Source: QHWK01 sp035315685
Lineage (GTDB): Bacteria; Acidobacteriota; Vicinamibacteria; Vicinamibacterales; CAVVIG01
Length of the DNA stretch: 5,245 bases
Direction of reading: 5' to 3'
NCBI GenBank assembly: GCA_035315685.1
Contig: DATFXR010000416.1
Coordinates: forward strand, 1 to 5,245
Shown here: in pieces, positions 1 through 5,206 of the stretch
How positions within the stretch are numbered: position 1 is the first letter of the stretch
How the letters are laid out: every line of letters starts with the position of its first letter
The notes under the pieces: model-generated
Told to the model about the DNA's origin: nothing
Database searches by the model: none
The model's input: the letters and a program-made list of their open reading frames with translations, nothing else
Program-made: the position numbers and the translations under genes

Positions 1-1521
1 CCGCAAGCCGGCAATCAGCCGGCAGATCCGCGTGAGCGCTTCGCTCGTTTCCGCAAGGCGGTAGCGCGGATCGTCGCGTTTGAATCCCTGGTCGCTGATC
101 ATCTGTTCGGCATAGTGCGCCCATCCATCCTGCCCCGACGATGGTTGCGGGAACGGATTGAGGCCGATCCAGATGCGGCGGATCTTTCCAGGTGTCCGCC
201 GCATGAACAGGCTGTGCACGTAGTGCCCCGGCGCTACTTCGTGGGCAGAGATGTCGGCGAGCGTCGCGTAGTTGAACTTCTGCAGCCACAGATCCTGGCG
301 CTCCGGCGGCCAGCCGGGTTGCGCGTCGGTGATGTAGAAGTAGCTCTTCACCGGCCGCGCTTCGAGCGGCGGCGACGAGTGCATCGACGCCAGGCCGAGG
401 TCGTAGGCCGGCGCGGCGGCGACGATGACGCGTTCCCCGGCGGGAAGATCGACCAGCCGTTTCTCTCGAATGAAAGCGAACAGATCGTCGACCGTGCGCT
501 GCGCGGCGGCCACCACTTCGCCCCGTTTCGGATGATCGTCGAGCACCTCGCGCCAGACGTCGAGCGGCGGACGCTGCGGCGCGACGCGGGCGGCCGCGCT
601 GGCGAAGCCGGCCTGCATCGCCTTCAGTTCGCGTTCGCCAATCGCGAGGAGCGTCGCGGCGGGCACATCGATCAATTCTTCGGCGCGGTAGCGCGCTTCC
701 ACGTTGGCGGTGCCGATCGCGAAGCTGCCGGTCGCTGACGCGAGCACGGTGGTCTCGAGCTCGGTCGTGTACACGTCGACCGCGCGCCTGGCGGCGGCCG
801 CCGCCGTCGCCAGGTTCTTCTGCAACGCGGCGTCCTCCACGCCGGCGAATGCGAGCGGGAGATCGCGTCCCAGCAGATCGGAGACACCGCGGAACATCGC
901 CGCCGCGCGCTCGACGAAGACGCGGGGAGGCGCCTTGATGTTCGTCCGCGCGGCTGCGAGCAGCGCCGGCACCCGCTCGAGTTTCGAGACGACCGCACGC
1001 ATCCGCATCGGCGGCTCCGACGACTCCATCGTCATCAGGTTGTGGACACCATCGGACAAGGCCGCGGCGTAGATCATCGGGTTGCGTGTCCAGGTGCGAA
1101 CGGTGTCGAGGTCGAGCAGCCACCCGTCGACAATGCCCTGCAGAATGCGGTGATCGACGCGCTCGTCGGCCGTCAGCCGCGTCGGATCGAACGTGTCCAG
1201 CTCGCGCCTCGCTGCACGCAACCACTCGACTTCGGCGGCAACCGACGAGGCGGAGAAATCCTCCAACATGCCGTCGTGCGCGTGGATGCCGTTCCCCGCC
1301 GCGATGGATGGATGGCAGGTGGCGAAGCGATCGAGATACCCATCGACGAATTGCGCGAACGTCATGGCGGCGCCAACCGGTGGCGGTCCCGCCGCTGGCC
1401 GATTGCACGCCGCCACGCAGAGAAAGCAACCGCAGAGAACGCAGAGCGCGCAGAATTTTTCATGAGTACAAGAGAATTCTGCGGTTTCCGCGGTCTCCGC
1501 GGTTGCTGTGCTTCGACGCAT
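1..1521 (-). CDS. DUF885-family metal-dependent hydrolase, probable lipoprotein, C-terminus cut by window edge
   Basis: The minus strand is open without a stop from the left edge through this whole span, and the 507 visible residues read as a DUF885 protein. These are putative zinc peptidases or carboxypeptidase-like hydrolases. The diagnostic motif is HEVAPGHYVH (residues 427-436; H427, E428 and H433 as likely metal/catalytic residues), followed by WAHYAE (467-472), the equivalent of the family's 'EGWA.Y.E' segment. The family domain begins near MTFAQFVDGYL (codon at 1365) and ends beyond the window, with perhaps 80-120 residues missing. The start is uncertain. ATG 1365 would give a cytoplasmic protein without signal. 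Upstream in-frame ATGs at 1521, 1527 and 1539 add a cysteine-rich hydrophobic run ending in lipobox VAAC (Cys39, codon 1407-1405), so export as a lipoprotein is favoured. No start has a clear Shine-Dalgarno. Codons 5' of the lipobox lie in a palindromic repeat. The family call is firm; substrate is unknown. Confidence 0.85.
   Translation of the reverse strand, partial: MRRSTATAETAETAEFSCTHEKFCALCVLCGCFLCVAACNRPAAGPPPVGAAMTFAQFVDGYLDRFATCHPSIAAGNGIHAHDGMLEDFSASSVAAEVEWLRAARRELDTFDPTRLTADERVDHRILQGIVDGWLLDLDTVRTWTRNPMIYAAALSDGVHNLMTMESSEPPMRMRAVVSKLERVPALLAAARTNIKAPPRVFVERAAAMFRGVSDLLGRDLPLAFAGVEDAALQKNLATAAAAARRAVDVYTTELETTVLASATGSFAIGTANVEARYRAEELIDVPAATLLAIGERELKAMQAGFASAAARVAPQRPPLDVWREVLDDHPKRGEVVAAAQRTVDDLFAFIREKRLVDLPAGERVIVAAAPAYDLGLASMHSSPPLEARPVKSYFYITDAQPGWPPERQDLWLQKFNYATLADISAHEVAPGHYVHSLFMRRTPGKIRRIWIGLNPFPQPSSGQDGWAHYAEQMISDQGFKRDDPRYRLAETSEALTRICRLIAGLR
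1425..1507. repeat. Palindromic repeat element, copy 1 (9-bp CGCRGARAN units)
   Basis: The element begins AGCAACCGC (1425-1433) and ends with its exact reverse complement GCGGTTGCT (1499-1507). Each arm is a run of 9-bp units: CGCAGAGAA, CGCAGAGCG and CGCAGAATT on the left, and their near-complements on the right. An AT-richer centre (about 1455-1476) lies between the arms. It can fold into a long imperfect stem-loop. A close relative lies at 2580-2660. Because the unit is three codons long and lacks stops in most frames, it can sit within open reading frames. Here it overlaps the 5' part of the DUF885 gene. It resembles REP/BIME-like dispersed palindromes; no transposase gene is nearby. Confidence 0.85.
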
Positions 1522-1547
1522 CGCCATCGGTCGGGTCATGTGGCGGC

Positions 1548-1576
1548 ATCTTATGCCCGCCTTGCAGCGGCGGCAA
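1548..1576 (-). promoter_or_regulatory. Putative sigma-70-type promoter for the DUF885 gene
   Basis: Read on the minus strand, TTGCCG (1576-1571) is a 4/6 match to the -35 box. A 17-nt spacer follows, then TAAGAT (1553-1548), a 4/6 match to the -10 box. The expected transcript start falls near 1541, just upstream of in-frame ATG 1539 and about 20 nt before ATG 1521, so the message would be leaderless or have a very short leader. It would also place the repeat at 1425-1507 inside the coding sequence. Two 4/6 boxes in GC-rich DNA are weak evidence; the spacing and the location between divergent genes are what support the call. Confidence 0.35.
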
Positions 1577-1605
1577 TTTCCACCGGCGCGCATTGATGCG
1601 ACAAT
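1577..1605 (+). promoter_or_regulatory. Putative sigma-70-type promoter for the TIR gene
   Basis: TTTCCA (1577-1582) is a 4/6 match to the -35 box, followed by a 17-nt spacer and GACAAT (1600-1605), a 4/6 match to the -10 box. The -10 is preceded by TGC (1597-1599), giving the extended TGn form. Transcription would begin near 1612, leaving a leader of about 16 nt before ATG 1628. The -35 box directly abuts the opposing -35 box of the DUF885 gene. The call rests on pattern alone. Confidence 0.35.
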
Positions 1606-1627
1606 CGCACCGGTTACGGCACACAGG

Positions 1628-2557
1628 ATGGCGAGCATCTTCATCAGCTACAGGCGCGCCGACGCGGGCGGGCATGCGGGCCGGCTGTGCGATCGGCTGA
1701 CCGCGCGCTTCGGCGGCGATCGGGTCTTCCTGGACATTCAGGACATTCATCCCGGCCAGAATTACGCCACCTCGATCGAAGACACGATCGCCACATGCGC
1801 TTGCGTGATCGCCGTCATTGGTCCGCACTGGCTCGAGACGATCCGGGAGCGCGCTCAGTCCGGCGACGACTTCGTGCGCCATGAAATCGCCGCGGCGTTG
1901 AAGCGGCGAGTCACGGTGATTCCGGTGCTGGTAGGGGCTGCCAGGATGCCGGCAGCGGGCGACCTTCCCCCGGAGCTCGCGGAGCTGAGCTTCCTCAACG
2001 CCGTCGAGATTCGCGACGAGCGGTTCGATCAGGACGTCGAGGAGCTCGAGCGGTTCCTGACGACCGTCGTGCATGCCGGGAACGTTCCCGAGCGCGGCGG
2101 ACGCGCCTCCCACGGCCGGCGGCTGATGGTGACCGTCGCCTCGCTCGTCGCCGTGGGAGCGATGGGTGGCTATCTGTGGCGGCGGCCGACCCCGAACACC
2201 GCGGTCGCCGTCGTGCCGGCGGCGCCGCTCGCAGCGCCGGCGCCGATTATCGACGGCGAGTGGGTGGCCGAGATGCAGAAGCCCAATCAGCCGCACTTCA
2301 GGATCCGGCTGCAGTTCCAGCGCGTCGGCGACAGCATCGGCGGCGTCGTGCACTATCCGACCGGCGACGGACCGATGCACGATGTCGCTCTCAAGGGCCG
2401 CACGCTCACCTTCACGACGACGCACGTGCCGCAGTTCGCATCGGATCCGGTCACGATCCGCGTTCAGGGCGACGTCGGCGCCGACGAGATCCGTCTGCTG
2501 GTCACCGATCCCGGAGGGATCGCGACCGGCGTGGCCCGACGCGCGACTCCGCGCTAG
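1628..2557 (+). CDS. Membrane-anchored TIR-domain protein with C-terminal beta-rich domain
   Basis: This is a 309-residue protein beginning MASIFISYRRADAGGHAGR, the classic start of bacterial TIR_2-type domains. The TIR domain spans about residues 2-148. It has box 1 (FISYRR, 5-10), a BB-loop-like VFLDIQDIHPG (33-43), a hydrophobic strand CVIAVIG (59-65) and DDFVRHEIAAAL (80-91). Glu86 in the last motif lines up by pattern with the catalytic Glu of NAD-cleaving TIRs (SARM1 E642, in WVHKEI), so NADase activity is possible but unproven. Residues about 166-183 form one membrane helix after a basic RR, then a Pro/Ala linker (187-206). A C-terminal domain (about 208-305) carries GEW, YPTGDGP and HVPQF motifs and looks beta-rich. 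The expected topology is TIR in the cytoplasm with the C-terminal domain outside. An in-frame upstream ATG at 1508 is rejected because its 40 extra residues run through repeat and promoter sequence and precede the natural TIR start. No strong Shine-Dalgarno is present. Role: possible sensor or defence effector; partner unknown. Confidence 0.92.
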   Translation: MASIFISYRRADAGGHAGRLCDRLTARFGGDRVFLDIQDIHPGQNYATSIEDTIATCACVIAVIGPHWLETIRERAQSGDDFVRHEIAAALKRRVTVIPVLVGAARMPAAGDLPPELAELSFLNAVEIRDERFDQDVEELERFLTTVVHAGNVPERGGRASHGRRLMVTVASLVAVGAMGGYLWRRPTPNTAVAVVPAAPLAAPAPIIDGEWVAEMQKPNQPHFRIRLQFQRVGDSIGGVVHYPTGDGPMHDVALKGRTLTFTTTHVPQFASDPVTIRVQGDVGADEIRLLVTDPGGIATGVARRATPR

Positions 2558-2579
2558 GGCGCCATTTCGCAGGTGGGAA

Positions 2580-2660
2580 AGCAACCGCGGAGACCCGCAG
2601 AGAACGCGGAGAGATTTTGAAAAGGAATTCTCTGCGGACTCTGCGTTCTCGGCGGTTGCT
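2580..2660. repeat. Palindromic repeat element, copy 2, between convergent genes
   Basis: The element has the same boundaries as the copy at 1425-1507: AGCAACCGC (2580-2588) and GCGGTTGCT (2652-2660). The left arm holds 9-bp units CGCGGAGAC, CGCAGAGAA and CGCGGAGAG, with one extra C between the first two; the right arm is a near-complement (TCTGCGGAC, TCTGCGTTC, TCGGCGGTT). The centre is AT-rich (ATTTTGAAAAGGAATT). It sits 22 bp after the TIR stop and 8 bp beyond the end of the lectin-like gene, so its hairpin could act as a two-way terminator or RNA-stabilising structure. Termination is inference. Confidence 0.85.
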
Positions 2661-2668
2661 CCCCTGCG

Positions 2669-3367
2669 CTAGCGCGCGAAGCAATAGACCCTGCCGGCTC
2701 CTCCGCGCGGCGCCGTGTCCGCGCAACTCGCGTTCGCGTGCGCCGAGTTCCACGACGACAGCGTTCCCGACGTGTCCTGGTTCGGCCCGAAGCCGTCCGA
2801 GTGCCCCACTTGCGCCGCGACGCTCGTCGACGTCGACGTCCAGTCGCTGCACGTCAAGCCGACGAGGAGCCGTCCGTCGGCGGTCGATCCGGTGAGGATG
2901 TCGTGCTGGACCGGCGGCGGCGATCCCGTCCACTGGCCGTTGATGCGCTGGCCGCGCTCGTCGACGAACACGGCCGGGTCGCCCTTGCGCGCGTGCAAGT
3001 CCGTCAAGTTGGCCGCGACTGTGATGCCGGCCGCATTCACCCACGGTCCGTTCCCGATGCGCGAGCGGGCATCGGTCGGACCGTTACCGTTGTCCGGGTC
3101 GTGCTCGACGCTCAGGTACGCCCGCCATGTCTTCGACCCGAACCCGACCGACGCACCGAGCCGCTGGCACAGCGCGTCGGCGCCGCGCAGGCCTCCCAGG
3201 TTCCCGGTCACGCTCGTCGCGCTCGTCACGAAGAAACTCATCGACGACGAGGCGATGCTCGCCGGCGACGGCGACGTCGAGTTGCTGCTGTCGCTGCTGC
3301 ACGACGACATGAGGAAGGCGGCCACCACCGTTGCCAGGACTGCATGACAGGTCACGTGATCGTTCAT
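2669..3367 (-). CDS. Lectin-like lipoprotein (DUF1554 / endostatin-like fold)
   Basis: This is a 232-residue exported protein. Residues 1-23 form a lipoprotein signal peptide: a hydrophobic stretch (VLATVVAAFLMSSC) with lipobox-like MSSC and lipidated Cys23. A Ser/Thr/Pro-rich linker follows (24-42). The rest matches the small bacterial family related to DUF1554 and the collagenase NC10/endostatin C-type-lectin-like fold. In order it has FFVTS, NLGGLRGADALCQRLG, TWRAYLS, ARSRIGNGPW, DLHA, HDILTGS.ADG, TCSDWTS, VGHSDG, SWNSAHA and a C-terminal YCFAR. Conserved cysteines probably form disulfides, and the likely role is surface binding of glycan or another ligand; the ligand is unknown. The start at 3367 was chosen over an in-frame ATG at 3412 because a GGAGG box lies 7 nt upstream and the signal peptide starts there. 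The gene is convergent with the TIR gene, with no co-directional neighbour. Confidence 0.88.
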   Translation of the reverse strand: MNDHVTCHAVLATVVAAFLMSSCSSDSSNSTSPSPASIASSSMSFFVTSATSVTGNLGGLRGADALCQRLGASVGFGSKTWRAYLSVEHDPDNGNGPTDARSRIGNGPWVNAAGITVAANLTDLHARKGDPAVFVDERGQRINGQWTGSPPPVQHDILTGSTADGRLLVGLTCSDWTSTSTSVAAQVGHSDGFGPNQDTSGTLSSWNSAHANASCADTAPRGGAGRVYCFAR

Positions 3368-3374
3368 GTCATGG

Positions 3375-3379
3375 CCTCC
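3375..3379 (-). promoter_or_regulatory. Ribosome binding site GGAGG that fixes the lectin-like gene start
   Basis: On the minus strand GGAGG is followed by 7 nt (CCATGAC) and then the ATG at 3367. This is near-ideal Shine-Dalgarno spacing and argues against the longer in-frame start at 3412. Confidence 0.8.
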
Positions 3380-3415
3380 GACGCGCACGCAGCGCATGAA
3401 GTGTGATCGCATTGA

Positions 3416-3631
3416 TCAACATGCTGAGATAGTACTCGCGGCGCTCTGTACGGATTGCGGGAAATAGAGCCGTCTGGCCATCCGTCCGCTTCGGTCTTTT
3501 GGATCGACGTACGAGCTGGTCCAGTCGCCATCTTCGATCAGGTGGCCTTGCGTCATGCCGGCCGGCGCCGCGAGCGGACGCGTGTCCAGGAAGTTTTCAC
3601 GGCCTGCCGGAACGCGCGCGGGAGTGCGTGC
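3416..3631 (-). other. Possible small or decayed gene in the 3368-3647 intergenic region
   Basis: The 280-bp gap between the lectin-like gene and the next plus-strand gene holds no confident gene. On the minus strand one frame is open for 71 codons, from just after a TAA (3634-3632) to a TGA (3418-3416). Its middle part (GHLIEDGDWTSSYVDPKDR, about 3544-3488) has amino-acid composition and GC-rich third positions like a real protein rather than a chance frame. An ATG at 3556 would give 46 residues, but it has no Shine-Dalgarno. I do not recognise the family. It could be a small gene, the tail of a decayed gene, or chance. Confidence 0.25.
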
Positions 3632-3632
3632 T

Positions 3633-3638
3633 TATAAT
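3633..3638 (+). promoter_or_regulatory. Perfect TATAAT -10 box just upstream of the 3648 start
   Basis: TATAAT ends 9 nt before ATG 3648, and a transcript starting 6-7 nt downstream of the box would begin 3-4 nt before the start codon. That predicts a leaderless or nearly leaderless mRNA and agrees with the absence of a Shine-Dalgarno. A convincing -35 box at the usual spacing was not found. A perfect -10 hexamer is unlikely by chance in DNA this GC-rich. Confidence 0.6.
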
Positions 3639-3647
3639 CCGGCTTCG

Positions 3648-4037
3648 ATGGGGCGCGCGTCCACGGGTCTGGCCGCCTTCGCGGTGCTGCTGGTCTGCCT
3701 CTGGCCGCCGGCGAACGAGCGGAGCCTCGCGATCAAGTTCGTCAGCTGGGCGGTCGATCCCCGCGACGAGCTGCCGGTGCTGCCGCCGCCGTTTGCGCTC
3801 GGCGCGGGCGACGATCCTGATACGGTGGCGGTGCACGACATGCAGGTGCAGGCCTACGACACGCTCTACGCGAAGGGCGGCTGGACGCGGCGGCGGCTCG
3901 AATGGAAGGTGGCGCAGGATCCGTTCAATCCGGCGACCGAGAGACAGGTGATTCTCGCTCTCGGGATCGTGACCGCTTTCGTGTTCTGGCGGGTGAACCG
4001 CGGCAGCAGCAATCAAGAATCTGGAATTGAGAATTAA
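3648..4037 (+). CDS. Small hypothetical membrane/exported protein with hydrophobic ends
   Basis: This is a 129-residue protein I do not recognise. A hydrophobic N-terminus (about residues 6-20, GLAAFAVLLVCLWPP) could be a signal peptide or membrane anchor. The middle is polar (SWAVDPRDELPVLPPPFALG, then DDPDTVAVHDMQVQAYDTL and a basic WTRRRLEWK). A second hydrophobic segment (about 101-115, VILALGIVTAFVFWRV) would be a membrane helix near the C-terminus. Topology is therefore either two spans with an outside loop, or a cleaved exported domain with a tail anchor. ATG 3648 was chosen over an in-frame ATG at 3555 because the TATAAT box at 3633-3638 lies between them and the hydrophobic segment starts right after 3648. 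The last residues (NQESGIEN) and the TAA stop come from the inverted repeat starting at 4009, so the original C-terminus may have been altered. It converges on the NHL gene. Confidence 0.7.
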   Translation: MGRASTGLAAFAVLLVCLWPPANERSLAIKFVSWAVDPRDELPVLPPPFALGAGDDPDTVAVHDMQVQAYDTLYAKGGWTRRRLEWKVAQDPFNPATERQVILALGIVTAFVFWRVNRGSSNQESGIEN

Positions 4038-4107
4038 GAATTCGTGATCACGATTGCGACAAACGAGTGCACGAATTCTTAATTCCAAATTCTTAATTCT
4101 TAATTGC
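4009..4107. repeat. AT-rich 38-bp inverted repeat between convergent genes
   Basis: Arms 4009-4046 and 4070-4107 are inverted copies matching at 32 of 38 positions, counted by eye. The core of 16 bp is perfect (4031-4046 against 4070-4085). A 23-nt spacer (4047-4069) separates the arms. The arms consist of AATTAAGAATT-type units and are strikingly AT-rich compared with the flanking genes. The left arm supplies the last codons and stop of the small plus-strand gene, and the right arm ends 11 bp from the NHL gene's stop. A bidirectional terminator or a mobile palindromic element are both possible. Confidence 0.85.
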
Positions 4108-4118
4108 AGCGACGCGCG

Positions 4119-5195
4119 TCACGGCGCGGACGAGCGCGTCGCCCCCTTGAAGGTGATCTTCTCGACCGTCCACGTCGAGCAGTCGCCCTTGTAGATCACC
4201 GTGTCCGACTCGCAGTGCAGCTCGTGCACCAGGCAGCCGGTCTGGCCGTGGCCTTCGCTGGTCTGCGCCCAGCCGACCAGGTTGCCCTGCATGTCGACCT
4301 TGTAGATCTTGCCGTTGCCATCGCCGCTGAACAGGAACTGGTTCGGCGGCGGCGACGTGCAGATGCTCCACGGCGCGCCGACGGTGGCGATGATCTTCAC
4401 CGGGTTGAGATCGTTGTCGAACACCTGGATGCGGCGGTTGCCGCGATCGGCGACGTAGATCTGATTCTTCGCGTCCGAAGTGATCGCGTGCGGCGTGTTG
4501 AACTGGTTCGGCGCCGCGCCGCGCGTGCCGAGCGTCTTCACCCACTTGCCGTCCTTGGCGATCTTGACCACGCGCGAATTGTTGTAGCCGTCGCTCACGA
4601 AGATGTTGTCCTGCGAGTCGAAGGCGACGTCGGTCGGCCGGTTGAAGGTGCCCATGTTGCCCGCCGGGTAGCGCTCGGTTTCTTTCTCGCCGCGTTCGGT
4701 GAAGCGCTCGAGGAAGTCGATCGCCTCGGTCTTGCGGCCGAGCACCATCGACACCGTGCCCTGCGGGGTGAACTTGACGATCATGTTCGCGCCTTCGTCG
4801 GTCATCCAGACGTTGTCGTACTTGTCGACGCGGACGGTGTGCGCGAACGACGCCGCGTAGTTGTCGGGCCCCCACTGCTTGACGAACTTGTACGCGGGAT
4901 CGAACTCGAACAGCTGCGAGGCGGTCGCGCCCTTCGCGGGGCCGGCGTTGCCGCTGCGTGTGAACACGAACAGGTGCCCTTTCGAGTTCTTCGCCACCCC
5001 GACCGCTTCGCCAATGGTGTGGTTGGGAATGGAGAGCGAGAGCACGTCTTCGGTGACCTGGAGCTTCGGCGTCGCCTTCTCGAGCGCCTCCTGCTTGGCC
5101 ATCCCGGCCTGCAGTTCCGGCGACGGTCCGCCGCGCTGGGCCAGGACCACTGCGCCGAACAGCATCACTATCATCGCGATCAGGGACCGTTTCAT
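4119..5195 (-). CDS. Exported NHL-repeat beta-propeller protein (peptidyl-alpha-hydroxyglycine lyase-like)
   Basis: This is a 358-residue protein. Residues 1-19 are a signal peptide (MKRSLIAM..., likely cleaved after VLA19), so it acts outside the cytoplasm. From about residue 60 onward there are NHL-type blades: GEAVGVAKNSKGHLFVFTRSG (62-82), AHTVRVDKYDNVWMTDEGAN (118-137), RPTDVAFDSQDNIFVSDGYN (186-205), and PHAITSDAKNQIYVADRGN (235-253) followed by RRIQVFD (254-260). A later blade runs through FLFSGDGNGKIYKVD. This pattern is shared with the lyase domain of peptidylglycine alpha-amidating enzymes; H119 and H236 fall where that domain has metal-binding histidines, but I cannot confirm the full active site. 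Binding or scaffold function is equally possible. The tail carries several cysteines (TGCLVHELHCE, GDCSTW) that may form disulfides. The start is set by AGGAGG 5 nt upstream and the signal peptide; an in-frame ATG at 5228 is rejected. No partner gene is visible before the right edge. Confidence 0.88.
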   Translation of the reverse strand: MKRSLIAMIVMLFGAVVLAQRGGPSPELQAGMAKQEALEKATPKLQVTEDVLSLSIPNHTIGEAVGVAKNSKGHLFVFTRSGNAGPAKGATASQLFEFDPAYKFVKQWGPDNYAASFAHTVRVDKYDNVWMTDEGANMIVKFTPQGTVSMVLGRKTEAIDFLERFTERGEKETERYPAGNMGTFNRPTDVAFDSQDNIFVSDGYNNSRVVKIAKDGKWVKTLGTRGAAPNQFNTPHAITSDAKNQIYVADRGNRRIQVFDNDLNPVKIIATVGAPWSICTSPPPNQFLFSGDGNGKIYKVDMQGNLVGWAQTSEGHGQTGCLVHELHCESDTVIYKGDCSTWTVEKITFKGATRSSAP

Positions 5196-5200
5196 ACCAC

Positions 5201-5206
5201 CCTCCT
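5201..5206 (-). promoter_or_regulatory. Ribosome binding site AGGAGG of the NHL gene
   Basis: On the minus strand AGGAGG is followed by 5 nt (GTGGT) and then ATG 5195. This strong, well-spaced site decides the start codon and rules against the upstream in-frame ATG at 5228. Confidence 0.8.

Noticed and set aside
115..738. Plus-strand open frame opposite the DUF885 gene
   Set aside because: The minus strand encodes the conserved HEVAPGH and WAHYAE motifs; the plus-strand product is Arg-rich low-complexity and a shadow.
1371..1460. Short minus-strand ATG frame starting at 1460 (MKNSARSAFSAVAF...)
   Set aside because: It begins with a plausible-looking signal-like stretch but is one base out of the DUF885 frame and stops at a TGA overlapping ATG 1365; it is the repeat read in another phase.
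1460..2584. Long (374-codon) minus-strand open frame opposite the TIR gene
   Set aside because: It is antisense to a gene with clear TIR motifs, its product is Arg/His/Asp-rich with no recognisable domain, and GC-rich DNA commonly gives such shadow frames.
1425..2660. CRISPR-like repeats
   Set aside because: There are only two copies more than 1 kb apart, each internally palindromic with 9-bp units, and no spacer array or cas gene is present.
1425..2660. Insertion sequence or composite transposon around the TIR gene
   Set aside because: No transposase, no convincing target-site duplication seen, and the bracketed gene is not a mobility gene; kept only as a repeat-flanked gene observation.
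2715..3347. Plus-strand open frames (including the one at 2738-3406) opposite the lectin-like gene
   Set aside because: The minus-strand frame has a Shine-Dalgarno, lipobox and family motifs; the plus frames show none of these.
3499..3951. Plus-strand frame overlapping the 3648 gene
   Set aside because: Arg/Ser/Cys-rich product without hydrophobic segments or start signals; a shadow of the frame starting at the TATAAT-linked ATG 3648.
4093..4875. Minus-strand frame overlapping the NHL gene in another phase
   Set aside because: Arg/Gly/Gln-rich shadow of the NHL frame; the motif-bearing frame is 4119-5195.
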